Positions 36,390-44,855 of a stretch of 50,349 nucleotides of DNA are shown one piece after another. The position numbers were made by a program, and so were the translations under genes. The stretch is from Phycisphaerales bacterium (GTDB lineage Bacteria > Planctomycetota > Phycisphaerae > Tepidisphaerales > Tepidisphaeraceae), in NCBI GenBank assembly GCA_020847545.1, contig JADLBV010000096.1:1-50349 (forward strand), written 5' to 3'. The notes under the pieces are model-generated. The model was not told the DNA's origin and did no database searches. It worked only from the letters and a program-made list of their open reading frames with translations. Each line of letters opens with the position of its first letter. Positions within the stretch are counted from its first letter, which is position 1.

Positions 36390-37817
36390 TCATTCCACCG
36401 GCAGGGGGACTTTCAAACCATCTACTTTATCGGATGCCGGATCATCCTCCAAACGGATCGACCGCCAGGCCCCGGAGCGGAAACGGGCAAAGACAAAGAT
36501 GCCCACGGTGATGCCATACGCCGTCGCCATGATCCATGGTCCGGCCACGCCCAATGCGGGCCAATAATGGGCAACCAACACCCCTCCGCCCACCGCGATT
36601 GTCCAGCAGAACAGTGCCGTCATCACGGCCGGGACAAACGTATCCCCAGCGCCGCGCAACGCGCCGATGTACAACAGGTACAGCGCGTCAAAAAACTGAT
36701 AAAAGGCCGCAAATATCAGCAAAACAGCGCCCATCCGCCGGACATCCGGTTCTTCGGTGAACATCCCCATCAGCCAATGTCGGCCGAGATAGAAAAACAA
36801 TCCGCAGCAGACCATGTATATCGCCGCCACCAGAAACCCCAGGTCCGCCCGTTGACGGGCCATGTCAGGCTCTCCCTTGCCGATATACCTCCCCACCAAC
36901 GCCGTGACGGCCGTCCCCAACCCGATGGCGGGCATGAAGCTGACCATCATGTAACGGAGCATGAATGTATTGGCGGCCATGGCGTGTGTGCCAAACGGGG
37001 CCATGACCCACATTGTGAACAAGGACCATGCAAGGACATCCGAAACCAGTTGCAATCCCGAAGGCAACCCCAGCCTCAACAGGACTTTCAGTTTCACCCA
37101 TTGCAATCGCCAGTCGGCAATGTGATAGGTATGAGTAATGCCCGGCCGGCTGACGAACCAGATCAACGTCATCAACTCAAATCCAACCCCGATCCCCTGC
37201 GCCCAGGCGGCCCCCACCACACCCATCGATGGCACGCCCGCATTTCCGAAGATCAGGATCCACGCCGACAATGCGTTGGCCGAGACCCCCACCACCGCTG
37301 AGGCCAGCACAAGCCCCGGCCGATTGACGGCCAATAGAAAATTCCCCAGCGTCGTGCCACCGAGTTTGAGAATCGCCAGGCCGATGCTGATCTGAAAATA
37401 GGCCGACTCCAGTTTGGCCAGTTGGGGTTCATGTCCCAATGAATGAAAAATGGCTTGTGAAAAGGGAAGAGCCGGCAGCACCAGCACCGCGAAAAACAGG
37501 CTGAACCAGACACCCTGCCAGAGATATTGGCCGCAGGCGCGGTATTCCTTGGCCCCATAATGCTGGCTGACCAGGGTGTTGATCAGAAAAAGCACCCCCA
37601 CACCAAAGCTGATGATGGCAAAGGAGATCATGCCGCTGTTGGCCGCGGCGGTCGGCTCGGTGACGGAACCATGAACATGGGCCAGCATCCAGGTGTCGAT
37701 GAACTGCATCACCGTGTAGGAGGCCATCTGCGCCACGGTTGGGCCGGCCAGCGCCAGCAGTTCCCAAATGGGCGATTTGGCGGCATTTTGCGACTGAATG
37801 GTTGATGACTGGTTCAT
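36390..37817 (-). CDS. MATE-family efflux transporter
   Basis: 475 residues with about twelve membrane helices arranged in two halves, typical of MATE antiporters that export organic cations using Na+ or H+. Family-like segments are WELLALAGPTVAQMASYTVMQFIDTWML in the first helix region, then NTLVSQHYGAKEYRACGQYLWQG and the second-half counterpart TAVTALVGRYIGKGEP. It lies 31 nt upstream of ileS on the same strand. Its mRNA leader carries a strong hairpin plus U-tract 20 nt before the start, which suggests attenuation or a riboswitch. Substrate unknown. Confidence 0.92.
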   Translation of the reverse strand: MNQSSTIQSQNAAKSPIWELLALAGPTVAQMASYTVMQFIDTWMLAHVHGSVTEPTAAANSGMISFAIISFGVGVLFLINTLVSQHYGAKEYRACGQYLWQGVWFSLFFAVLVLPALPFSQAIFHSLGHEPQLAKLESAYFQISIGLAILKLGGTTLGNFLLAVNRPGLVLASAVVGVSANALSAWILIFGNAGVPSMGVVGAAWAQGIGVGFELMTLIWFVSRPGITHTYHIADWRLQWVKLKVLLRLGLPSGLQLVSDVLAWSLFTMWVMAPFGTHAMAANTFMLRYMMVSFMPAIGLGTAVTALVGRYIGKGEPDMARQRADLGFLVAAIYMVCCGLFFYLGRHWLMGMFTEEPDVRRMGAVLLIFAAFYQFFDALYLLYIGALRGAGDTFVPAVMTALFCWTIAVGGGVLVAHYWPALGVAGPWIMATAYGITVGIFVFARFRSGAWRSIRLEDDPASDKVDGLKVPLPVE

Positions 37818-37837
37818 ACTGAAATTCTGGGCATTTA

Positions 37838-37868
37838 AAACAAAAACCCGAGGTTTTGACGCCTCGGG
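37838..37868 (-). terminator. Hairpin/U-tract in the MATE leader
   Basis: On the minus strand: CCCGAGG-cgtcaaaa-CCTCGGG followed by TTTTTGTTTT, ending about 20 nt before the MATE ATG at 37817. It is a textbook intrinsic terminator placed in a leader and so probably regulates the MATE-ileS-purN unit. It could also stop readthrough from the membrane-protein gene at 38555. Confidence 0.8.
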
Positions 37869-37919
37869 GATGATGAAGTCTGGATGAACTTGAATAATCC
37901 TACGGGGCTTGCGCTGTTG

Positions 37920-37975
37920 AAACGATACGAATTTGGATGCGCTCGGGTTCCATGGGTTTGCATCGTATCCGCCGC
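37920..37975 (-). promoter_or_regulatory. Structured leader upstream of the MATE terminator
   Basis: The minus-strand leader contains GATACGA paired with TCGTATC (7 bp) enclosing about 33 nt that include GCAAACCCATGGAACCCGAG. With the terminator at 37838 this gives a leader of 100-150 nt. It does not match a riboswitch class I can recognise (fluoride, guanidine, yybP-ykoY and cobalamin were considered). Confidence 0.4.
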
Positions 37976-38132
37976 CGTTGCAAGGTCAATCGCGACGGCC
38001 ATCATTCCCCTGCTTTGGGAATATTTTCACAATATTGCTTAATAAAAATCATGGTTTATAGTTCATCCGATAGGTCCAACGGGGACCCCATCATTTTCAT
38101 GGAGAGGGGAAGAAAGCCGAAAGGAGCTGACC

Positions 38133-38570
38133 ATGCCAACCGTCCGGGACATCCTCGCGACCAAAGGCTCGCAGATTTTCTCGATCGGCCCGCAAGCCAC
38201 CGTTCTACAGGCCACCCAACTGATGAACCAGCACAAAGTTGGCGCATTGGTTGTGATGCACGAGGAACAGGTGGTCGGAATGTTCACCGAGCGCGATGTG
38301 CTGCGCCGGGTGGTCGCCGAACAACGACTGCCGGCCGATGTCACATTGGCCGATGTGATGACCTCCGAAGTCATCTGCTGCGAACCGGACATGGATCTGG
38401 ACGATGCCAGCACCATCATGCAGCAACGGCGCATCCGCCATCTGCCGATTTGCGACAACGATGGCAACCTGCTTGGGATGATATCCATCGGGGATCTCAA
38501 CGCCCTGCACGCATCGCATCAGGAACAGACGATCCATTTTCTCAACGACTATATCTATGGTCGTGCCTGA
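38133..38570 (+). CDS. CBS-domain pair protein
   Basis: 145 residues made almost entirely of two CBS motifs (about 8-62 and 73-130). First: QATVLQATQLMNQHKVGALVV with MFTERDVLRRVV. Second: MTSEVICCEPDMDLDDASTI with RIRHLPICDNDGNLLGMIS. Stand-alone CBS pairs bind adenosine nucleotides and sense energy state or regulate partners. The start is supported by AAAGGAGC 7 nt upstream. The 3-prime end overlaps the convergent membrane-protein gene by 16 nt. No attached effector domain, so the partner is unknown. Confidence 0.9.
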   Translation: MPTVRDILATKGSQIFSIGPQATVLQATQLMNQHKVGALVVMHEEQVVGMFTERDVLRRVVAEQRLPADVTLADVMTSEVICCEPDMDLDDASTIMQQRRIRHLPICDNDGNLLGMISIGDLNALHASHQEQTIHFLNDYIYGRA

Positions 38571-40378
38571 TCGGCTTGCCGTTTGGCGGCATCCAGATCA
38601 TACAGAAAATACCGATCTGATTGCATGGTGTGTATCAATTGCCCATCGTGTGCGCTTCCCATCCGATGCGCCACGATGATGTAGCGCGCGCCATATTTGC
38701 GCGCGACATCGATCAGGTGATCATCGCCGCGTGATTCGTATCGCTGATCAATGCCCTGGAGCGTGCGGTCAAACGGTTCGGGAAGTTGCATCAGGTCCGG
38801 CATTTGCAGAATGTCCCGCAGGCGGTCGCGCCAGGTGGCCATCTCGGCGCTCATCTGCGGTATGCCCTTGAAATTGATGACAATCGCCCGCCTTGCCTCC
38901 AGCCGAAACGCCTGTTCGGATGGTGGGACAAGGAAGACCGCATCGACCGGGGTGTGATCGCGCGCCCAGTGGCACAGGGCGATGTAATCGGGATCGTCCT
39001 TGGGAAGGATGTTCAATCCCAGCGCATCGCCGCTCCAGGCAAAACTGATGACAACAACAAGGATGATCGATGCGGACAGGTTGATGCCGGCATTCCATCG
39101 GCCGCCGATGTCATACAGCGCCGCCAGGGCGCAAAATGCCATGAACATGGAGAGCGGGAATAGATTTTCCCGCACAAATTGGGCCGCGCGGGCTAGTTGG
39201 CCGGGGGCGTGAGGGTCATTGCGGGCGATGATCAACATCAACAACCCGGCCGCGACGACCACCGCAATCGTAGTCGCACGCGAAATTGTTTTGCCAATCA
39301 CCCCCGAATCACACAACAGATACGCCACCGCGCCGCACGCCAGCAATTGAATATAAATACTGAACCGCCAGACGACGATCTGCACGAGGGTTTCGCTGAA
39401 AAACCAGATCCCCGCGCCGATCAGGCCGATGGGCAATAGAAGCAGGAAAAAACAAGCGATTTGGGTTGCTGTAACCCACTCCCGCCTGCCGAGTCGAATC
39501 GGTCGAACCGCGATCCACCCGGCCGGCACAACGGGCCACAAAAAACTGATCCACAACGCGATCGGCCAGCTCAGCGGGGCATAATGGTGCGGATGGCGCA
39601 GTTTGACATACAGTTGCACGAACTGTTCCAGCGGCACGGGAGCGCCCGCGTGCAGCTTGGCATAAAACGCGGGGATCAGATTCACCAGTGAACACAACCC
39701 GATCCCGATGCCGCCAAGGATGAGTTTTCGTATGCCGGGTCGTCTCAATCCCAAAACAAACAAATAACCCCACAACAACAGCGCGATGACGGCATGGTTG
39801 ATGTGCCAGATCGCCGCCAGTGCCAACGCCACGGCCGCCCAGCCGATCCGCCCGGCGATCAAAAACAAAATCCCCCAGAGCATCACCACATTGGCGACAT
39901 TGCTGGGCAAAAACGCCCCATCCTGAATGAACTGAAACGACCCCAACCCCGTCCCACCGGCCGAGAAATAAAACAGCACCACCGACAACAGATAGGCGCG
40001 CACACTCCCACCCAGTTGAAAAACGATCTTCAACCAGGCCAGATGAAACAGGAAGAGCACCAGAAGATAGAAAATCAAAAACGCCGGTTTTTCCCACCCC
40101 AGCTTCATGAACCAGTGGGTGATCTGTGTAAAGATGATGTGATATTGCAGCGTGTTGTTCAGATACCAGTCGTGATGAAACAATTCAGGCCACGTCTTTT
40201 TCATCGCCTCCAGCAGATAGAGCGTGTGGTTGCTCAATCCAAACTGATAGCCGCGCAGACAAAGCGTCAGGGCGCTGCCCAGAAGGATGGCGAAGATCAT
40301 TCGCCAGCGGCCGGCGCACGATGATTCCATGACATGGATTGGCGCTGAAGATGCGTTCAGCGCGGTTGGTTCAGGCAT
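38555..40378 (-). CDS. Large polytopic membrane protein (DUF6798-like)
   Basis: 607 residues. About ten to twelve membrane helices span residues 25-450 in a pattern like lipid-linked-sugar glycosyltransferases (GT-C fold), followed by a C-terminal soluble domain (about 470-600: LCHWARDHTPVDAVFLVPP, RRAIVINFKGIPQMSAEMAT, YGARYIIVAHRM). This C-terminal block resembles planctomycete DUF6798 from memory; not searched. It may act in polysaccharide or glycolipid synthesis, but there is no firm catalytic signature. Convergent with and overlapping the CBS gene by 16 nt. Confidence 0.75.
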   Translation of the reverse strand: MPEPTALNASSAPIHVMESSCAGRWRMIFAILLGSALTLCLRGYQFGLSNHTLYLLEAMKKTWPELFHHDWYLNNTLQYHIIFTQITHWFMKLGWEKPAFLIFYLLVLFLFHLAWLKIVFQLGGSVRAYLLSVVLFYFSAGGTGLGSFQFIQDGAFLPSNVANVVMLWGILFLIAGRIGWAAVALALAAIWHINHAVIALLLWGYLFVLGLRRPGIRKLILGGIGIGLCSLVNLIPAFYAKLHAGAPVPLEQFVQLYVKLRHPHHYAPLSWPIALWISFLWPVVPAGWIAVRPIRLGRREWVTATQIACFFLLLLPIGLIGAGIWFFSETLVQIVVWRFSIYIQLLACGAVAYLLCDSGVIGKTISRATTIAVVVAAGLLMLIIARNDPHAPGQLARAAQFVRENLFPLSMFMAFCALAALYDIGGRWNAGINLSASIILVVVISFAWSGDALGLNILPKDDPDYIALCHWARDHTPVDAVFLVPPSEQAFRLEARRAIVINFKGIPQMSAEMATWRDRLRDILQMPDLMQLPEPFDRTLQGIDQRYESRGDDHLIDVARKYGARYIIVAHRMGSAHDGQLIHTMQSDRYFLYDLDAAKRQADQARP

Positions 40379-40438
40379 GGGATCATTGTGCGAATAAAAA
40401 GGGCGATGTCATCCACATTACAGCGGTTCAGACAATGA

Positions 40439-41356
40439 TCATGGCTTGGCCGGCTGGGTGGCTGGGGGTTTGTTGCCGCCGGGAACCAATCCGCCAAGCC
40501 CCTGCTGCAACGCCTGGCCGGGGTTCTTCAAGGCCTCTTCGGGGTTTTTCATCGCCCCGCCCAGCGCCTCGCCCAACTTTCCGGGGAGTTTTTTGGCCAG
40601 ATCATCGGCCACCTTGGCGATCTGCGTGTTGAATTTCTCCTGCAATTTGGCGGCCAGTTGGTTGACGTTCAGATTCAGCAATTCCTTCAGTTGCGGCGGA
40701 ATCTGGTCCGAATCGGCCGCCTTGGACGCCATCGTCGTCGCCAGCAGCATGACCACCTCCTTGATGGCCGCGCCATTCTGGTTGCCGTCACCCGATCCGA
40801 TGTTGGCAAGATTGATCGGAGGCAACGTCAGGTCATATTGATCCTTCAACCCCGGAATCCCCGGCCGAATCGCCACCGTGGCGCCGGTCACTTTCAACTG
40901 ATCGATGATCAGTCGAAGCGGCTGGCCTTCCTGTCGTTTGCCGTCGCTGGGCGCTTCGGGCTTGTCCTGACTCAACTGGTCCATCACCGCCTGCACGTTG
41001 AACTTGCCACCGGACTGTTCCAGCACCAGCTTGGGATTTTCAATGTTGATGCTCTGAATGCGGATGGGATCGGATCGCAACTGGCTGTATTTCACGGCCA
41101 CATCGATCCCCGACAACGTAAAGAGCTGCGGCGCGGAAAACCCCTTGGGTGATGCGATCTGCATGTTGCTCAAATTCAAATTGCCGCCAACCAGCGACAC
41201 ATTGGCCCCACCCACCGTGGTCAGCAGATTCAGCGACTGCGTGCTCTGGCTGGCGACCGTGGAACGTACGATCCGGTTCAGGTTCAAATACAAAACAACC
41301 CCGCCGACGACGATGATTAAAACCAGTACCAGAATGATCCATTTGACGATTTTCAT
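40439..41356 (-). CDS. AsmA-like membrane-anchored protein
   Basis: 305 residues. A single N-terminal membrane helix (VKWIILVLVLIIVVGGVVLYL) is followed by a beta-rich region (about 30-180) with repeats of the AsmA/TamB type (LTTVGGANVSLVGGNLNLSN, IRIQSINIENPKLVLEQSGG, LIIDQLKVTGATVAI). A helical Gln/Ala/Lys-rich stretch and a Pro/Gly/Lys-rich C-terminus complete it. AsmA-like proteins bridge envelope membranes and move lipids, but this one is short. A role in the envelope is plausible; substrate unknown. Confidence 0.7.
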   Translation of the reverse strand: MKIVKWIILVLVLIIVVGGVVLYLNLNRIVRSTVASQSTQSLNLLTTVGGANVSLVGGNLNLSNMQIASPKGFSAPQLFTLSGIDVAVKYSQLRSDPIRIQSINIENPKLVLEQSGGKFNVQAVMDQLSQDKPEAPSDGKRQEGQPLRLIIDQLKVTGATVAIRPGIPGLKDQYDLTLPPINLANIGSGDGNQNGAAIKEVVMLLATTMASKAADSDQIPPQLKELLNLNVNQLAAKLQEKFNTQIAKVADDLAKKLPGKLGEALGGAMKNPEEALKNPGQALQQGLGGLVPGGNKPPATQPAKP

Positions 41357-41554
41357 AAGCTAAGGCTCCTTTATTTTGGTATTGTGAGCCATCTCACGTT
41401 TCCGCACAATCCCTATTTTTGGCCATTCGATTGTGATTTAAGGTGTTCGCAGGAGGCCAAAAGCTTGCAACAACAGGCCATATCATGGTTTACTAGAGAA
41501 TCGGCATGCCCATTGGCGGGCGGCCGCACAGGATCAACCGCGGGAGTTCGCAAC

Positions 41555-41965
41555 ATGAGCAGACTGGCGTTGGCGGGGATGACAATATTCGCGGGGGCGA
41601 TGTTTTTGGGCATGGAACTCGGCTGCCGGCCCAAATCGCAGCCGTCCGACGGGTTGCCCCCCAAGGGTGATACCTCACTGGTTCAGGAATTGCGCCAGAG
41701 TTATCAGCGCATCCACCCCGGCACGCGCGTTGGGCTGGTGACGGCCGTGGCGGAGGATGTCACATTGGCGGCCGTCGGCGACATCGACCTGAAAAGTTTC
41801 AAAAACGGCGACATCCTCACCATTATCGACACCAACGAGAAACCGGTGGCCAATGGCACGGTGGTCAACATCACACCCGATGCCCTGCATGTGAAATACG
41901 CCCCCGTCCCCGGCGGCCGCGCCCCGCGACAGGGTGACCTGGCGGTCTCGCTGCAAAATCCGTGA
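41555..41965 (+). CDS. Small putative lipoprotein
   Basis: 136 residues from the ATG at 41555 (GGGAG upstream); a longer frame from 41384 is rejected because it lacks a ribosome-binding site and has no signal sequence of its own. Signal segment ALAGMTIFAGAMFLG then ELGC, a weak lipobox, suggesting lipid attachment at Cys24. The mature part has strands such as VGLVTAVAEDVTLAAVG, ILTIIDTNEKPVANGTVVN and PVPGGRAPRQGDLAVSL, compatible with a small beta-barrel (SH3-like) domain. Function unknown. It is followed 30 nt later by maf on the same strand. Confidence 0.7.
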   Translation: MSRLALAGMTIFAGAMFLGMELGCRPKSQPSDGLPPKGDTSLVQELRQSYQRIHPGTRVGLVTAVAEDVTLAAVGDIDLKSFKNGDILTIIDTNEKPVANGTVVNITPDALHVKYAPVPGGRAPRQGDLAVSLQNP

Positions 41966-41995
41966 TCCATCGCCCCGGCGTGGAGAAATGCAACC

Positions 41996-42601
41996 GTGCA
42001 AGGCCCCCGGCTGATCCTGGCCAGCGCATCGCCGCGACGACAATCCCTGTTGCGCGATGCGGGATTTGTCTTTGACATTCACCCGGCCGACCTCGACGAA
42101 GCATCCTTCGCGGCCGATGGAATGGCCCCCTCGGAACTGGCCAAACGACTGGCGCTGGCCAAGGCCGAGGCGGTGGCTTCAAAATTTCCCGATGCGGTTG
42201 TGCTGGGGGCCGATACGATCGTAGCCTTCGGAGAACAGATTCTCGGCAAGCCGCGCGACGCCCAACACGCCTATGAGATGTTGAGCCTCTTGTCGGGAAC
42301 CACCCATCTGGTGATCACCGGCGTGGCGGTGGTGCATCCCTCCGCACGGTTTTCCGCAACGATTCGCAACCTCTCGGCCGTGCGAATGAAACCGCTCACC
42401 CTTCACGACATCGAAAACTACATCGCCACCGGCCAATGGCGCGACAAGGCCGGCGGATATGGCATCCAGGACACCGACCCCTTCATCATCCGCATGGCCG
42501 GCAGCCACACCAACATCGTCGGCCTCCCCATGACCGCCACCCGCAACCTGCTGGCAACCGCGGGTATCACTACGGATAAAGCATCATCATCTCATTCGTA
42601 G
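41996..42601 (+). CDS. maf: Maf-like nucleoside triphosphate pyrophosphatase
   Basis: 201 residues from a GTG at 41996 preceded by GGAGAAA. The family hydrolyses dTTP/UTP or modified nucleotides to the monophosphate and pyrophosphate, and has been linked to septum control. Motifs: LILASASPRRQSLL, VVLGADTIV, GKPRDAQHAYEM, YIATGQWRDKAGGYGIQ and TNIVGLPM. All core residues appear present. The C-terminal end (ITTDKASSSHS) is slightly long. Downstream (42602-42814) is a 213-bp gap with only a weak 7-bp dyad. Confidence 0.92.
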   Translation: MQGPRLILASASPRRQSLLRDAGFVFDIHPADLDEASFAADGMAPSELAKRLALAKAEAVASKFPDAVVLGADTIVAFGEQILGKPRDAQHAYEMLSLLSGTTHLVITGVAVVHPSARFSATIRNLSAVRMKPLTLHDIENYIATGQWRDKAGGYGIQDTDPFIIRMAGSHTNIVGLPMTATRNLLATAGITTDKASSSHS

Positions 42602-42814
42602 CGTTGTGTTGAAGTGATCTGCCATGGCGCGATGAACCGAGAAGGGCGATGAACGCATTATCTGCGTCCTCGTTCATTAACCTTAATGTGTTCTGGCAAA
42701 CAAAACCTATCGATTCCCGGACGCGATGTCTTGTTCGCTTCAGACCCGGTGTTGCGTGAATTCACCAGAGCAGATAATTTGTAACGCAGACAGCTTGTGG
42801 AAAGGAGCTTGGGA

Positions 42815-42991
42815 GTGGCGACGGAGGAAAAGTTCGATCGAATTGACGCTTCATCCCAAACACGGGTGGCGAAGCTCATTGAAGAATTCCACCAGATTAA
42901 TATTGTTGAGGCACAGGGTTTGCTTCTTACATTAAATCGCTCGCTTGATGGTTTTCGTAATAAACACAATAAATGGGCTAGGAAAAGATAA
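42815..42991 (+). CDS. Small helical hypothetical protein at the RAYT boundary
   Basis: 58 residues from a GTG at 42815 with a strong AAAGGAG 7 nt upstream. Sequence is helical and charged (EEKFDRIDASSQTRVAKLIE, then LLLTLNRSLDGFRNKHNKW). The stop codon falls exactly where the left inverted repeat of the RAYT element begins (42990), so the present C-terminus may have been set by that insertion. No family recognised. It overlaps an antisense frame that I do not accept. Confidence 0.55.
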   Translation: MATEEKFDRIDASSQTRVAKLIEEFHQINIVEAQGLLLTLNRSLDGFRNKHNKWARKR

Positions 42992-43012
42992 ACGGGACAG
43001 GTCCAATTATTG
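42990..43012 (+). repeat. Left inverted repeat of the RAYT element
   Basis: 23 nt, the perfect reverse complement of 43731-43753. Confidence 0.85.
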
Positions 43013-43046
43013 ACGCCCCGCGTTTCTTCCCATTATGCTGTTTCTC

Positions 43047-43736
43047 ATGCCCCGACAAGCCCGTCATGCCCCAGGTGGTTTGATCTATCATGTGCTCAAT
43101 CGCGGCGTGGGAAGGCAGGATTTATTCCACCATGCCAACGATTATGCCGCGTTTATTCGCGTGTTGAACGATGTACTTGAAATCGAACCGATGCGCGTGT
43201 TGGGCTACTGCCTGATGGACAATCACTGGCATCTGGTTGTCTGGCCGCAGCGCGACGGACAACTGGCGCGGTTTATGCAGCGGCTGACAATCACGCACGT
43301 TCGACGATGGGTTGAGCACCGCCATCGCGTAGGATGGGGCAGCGTTTATCAGGGCCGGTACAAGTCCTTTGTCGTGCAGGATGACTCGCATCTGTTGACG
43401 CTGCTGCGATATGTCGAGCGAAATCCCCTGCGGGCGGGCATTGTCAAGCGTGCCGAGAACTGGCGATGGTCAAGCCTGGGCCAATTGTTTACCCCGCCGG
43501 TGGCACAATTGCCGCGAATCGCGATTGCTTCATGGCCTATTGCCCGGCGAAGAGACTGGATCGACTGGGTGAATGCTCCGCAGACGACGGCCGAGGAACA
43601 GGCGGTCCAACAGTCATTGGCGCACAATCGACCTTTCGGTTCCGATACCTGGACAAGACAGATGGAAAAGCGATTGGGCTTAGGCCCCCTCCGCCGCCGC
43701 GGCAGGCCAAAGGGTATCACTAATGAGGATCAATAA
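43047..43736 (+). CDS. REP-associated tyrosine transposase (RAYT), second lineage
   Basis: 229 residues from the ATG at 43047 (MPRQARHAPGGLIYHVLNRG). The Y1/HUH features are present: GYCLMDNHWHLVVWP (HxH metal site) and the conserved YVERNPLRAGIVKRAENWRWSS region with the catalytic Tyr. The C-terminal tail is FGSDTWTRQMEKRLGLGP then RRRGRPKGI. Both domains appear intact, so it may still be active. It belongs to a different subgroup from the RAYT at 9770 and shares its N- and C-terminal motifs with the decayed copy at 20.7 kb. Confidence 0.93.
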   Translation: MPRQARHAPGGLIYHVLNRGVGRQDLFHHANDYAAFIRVLNDVLEIEPMRVLGYCLMDNHWHLVVWPQRDGQLARFMQRLTITHVRRWVEHRHRVGWGSVYQGRYKSFVVQDDSHLLTLLRYVERNPLRAGIVKRAENWRWSSLGQLFTPPVAQLPRIAIASWPIARRRDWIDWVNAPQTTAEEQAVQQSLAHNRPFGSDTWTRQMEKRLGLGPLRRRGRPKGITNEDQ

Positions 43737-43753
43737 TTGGACCTGTCCCGTTT
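43731..43753 (+). repeat. Right inverted repeat of the RAYT element
   Basis: 23 nt, the perfect reverse complement of 42990-43012. The transposase stop codon TAA is inside it (43734-43736). Confidence 0.85.
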
Positions 43754-43818
43754 TTTACAGCCGCCGCATCCTCCATCCATTTGATCTTGGCCGTGACATT
43801 CACATACTGTTACCCACG

Positions 43819-44853
43819 ATGAATCTGTCCGATTCGCCCGATTTGCTGGACATCGAAAACGAACGCATGTTGCGCGATTATCTGCGCGCCGGCGGCCATT
43901 TGTCGGCTAGCGATTCCGTGAGCGTGCGCGTGCTGGCGGGAGGGGTCTCCAACAAAACCGTGCTGATGGAATGGCCCGATGGGCATGGATGGGTATTAAA
44001 ACAGGCGCTGGCAAAATTGCGGGTGGCGGTGGATTGGTTCAGCGATCCGGCCCGCATCGAACGCGAGGCGATGGGGCTGCGGTGGCTGGAAAAGATCGCC
44101 CCGCCGGGGACGATCACACCTTTGGTGTTTGAGGACCCGGCCCATCATCTGCTGGCGATGGAGGCCGTCCCTCGGCCGCACGAAAATTACAAAACATTGC
44201 TATTGAGTGGCCAAATTGATGAATCCCACGCCAAACAGTTCGGCCAACTGCTGGCGGCCATTCATCGCGGCGGGTGGGAAAGACAATCGCAACTCGCGAC
44301 AATTTTCGACGACCGCAGTTTTTACCAATCTCTGCGGCTGGAGCCGTATTATCAATACACCGCCCAACAGGTTCCCGATGCGGCCGACTTTTTAACCCCT
44401 CTGATCCAATCCACGCTGGATCGACGAATCACCATCGTTCACGGGGATTACAGCCCCAAGAATGTGCTGGTTCGCGATGGCCGATTGATTCTGCTCGATC
44501 ACGAGGTGATTCATTTCGGCGATCCGGCATTCGATCTGGGCTTCGCGATGACGCATCTGCTGAGCAAGGCCCACCATCTGCCGCAATTTCGGCCGGCGCT
44601 GTTGAACGCGGCCGGTTGTTTCTGGAACAGCTATCTCAATACACTTGGCGATGTCCCCTTCATCACCGATTTGCCATCCCATGCGGCAAGACAGACGCTC
44701 GGTTGCCTGCTTGCCCGCGTGGCCGGCCGTTCGCCGCTGGAATATCTGACGGGCGATCAACGGCTGCGGCAACGCCATCGCGTTGTGGAACTGATGAAAA
44801 ATCCACCGGCCAATCCGCCGGAATTATTCAACCGCTTCATACAGGACCTTTAA
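43819..44853 (+). CDS. Aminoglycoside-phosphotransferase-fold small-molecule kinase
   Basis: 344 residues from the ATG at 43819 (MNLSDSPDLLDIENERML); the upstream extension lies in the RAYT element. The APH/choline-kinase fold is clear: HGDYSPKNVL (catalytic HxDxxxxN loop) and ILLDHEVIHFGDPAFDLGF (metal-binding Asp). N-lobe VRVLAGGVSNKTVLM with KQAL supplies the ATP lysine. Relatives include methylthioribose kinase and homoserine kinase II. It is followed directly (2-nt gap) by an enolase paralogue, suggesting the two act on one small phosphorylated compound (inference). Confidence 0.87.
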   Translation: MNLSDSPDLLDIENERMLRDYLRAGGHLSASDSVSVRVLAGGVSNKTVLMEWPDGHGWVLKQALAKLRVAVDWFSDPARIEREAMGLRWLEKIAPPGTITPLVFEDPAHHLLAMEAVPRPHENYKTLLLSGQIDESHAKQFGQLLAAIHRGGWERQSQLATIFDDRSFYQSLRLEPYYQYTAQQVPDAADFLTPLIQSTLDRRITIVHGDYSPKNVLVRDGRLILLDHEVIHFGDPAFDLGFAMTHLLSKAHHLPQFRPALLNAAGCFWNSYLNTLGDVPFITDLPSHAARQTLGCLLARVAGRSPLEYLTGDQRLRQRHRVVELMKNPPANPPELFNRFIQDL

Positions 44854-44855
44854 TC

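Larger units (their letters stand above)
42990..43753 (+). mobile_element. RAYT element with 23-bp inverted ends
   Basis: Perfect inverted repeats of 23 bp bound the element: left AAACGGGACAGGTCCAATTA (first 20 nt, 42990-43012), right ending TGGACCTGTCCCGTTT (43731-43753). The transposase gene fills the interior, and its stop lies within the right repeat. I see no clear target-site duplication. The ends differ from the GTAG REPs near the other RAYT. Confidence 0.85.

Noticed and set aside
37817-38000. Assignment of the MATE leader to a known riboswitch class
   Set aside because: Key sequence blocks of fluoride, guanidine, yybP-ykoY and cobalamin riboswitches were not found; only the hairpin plus U-tract is certain.
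42658-42969. 103-codon minus-strand frame next to maf
   Set aside because: Poor start context and no domain; the overlapping plus-strand 58-codon gene has a strong ribosome-binding site.
44274-44855. In-frame upstream extension of the enolase-like gene
   Set aside because: It runs out of frame through the kinase gene, and the enolase N-terminus begins clearly at 44856.
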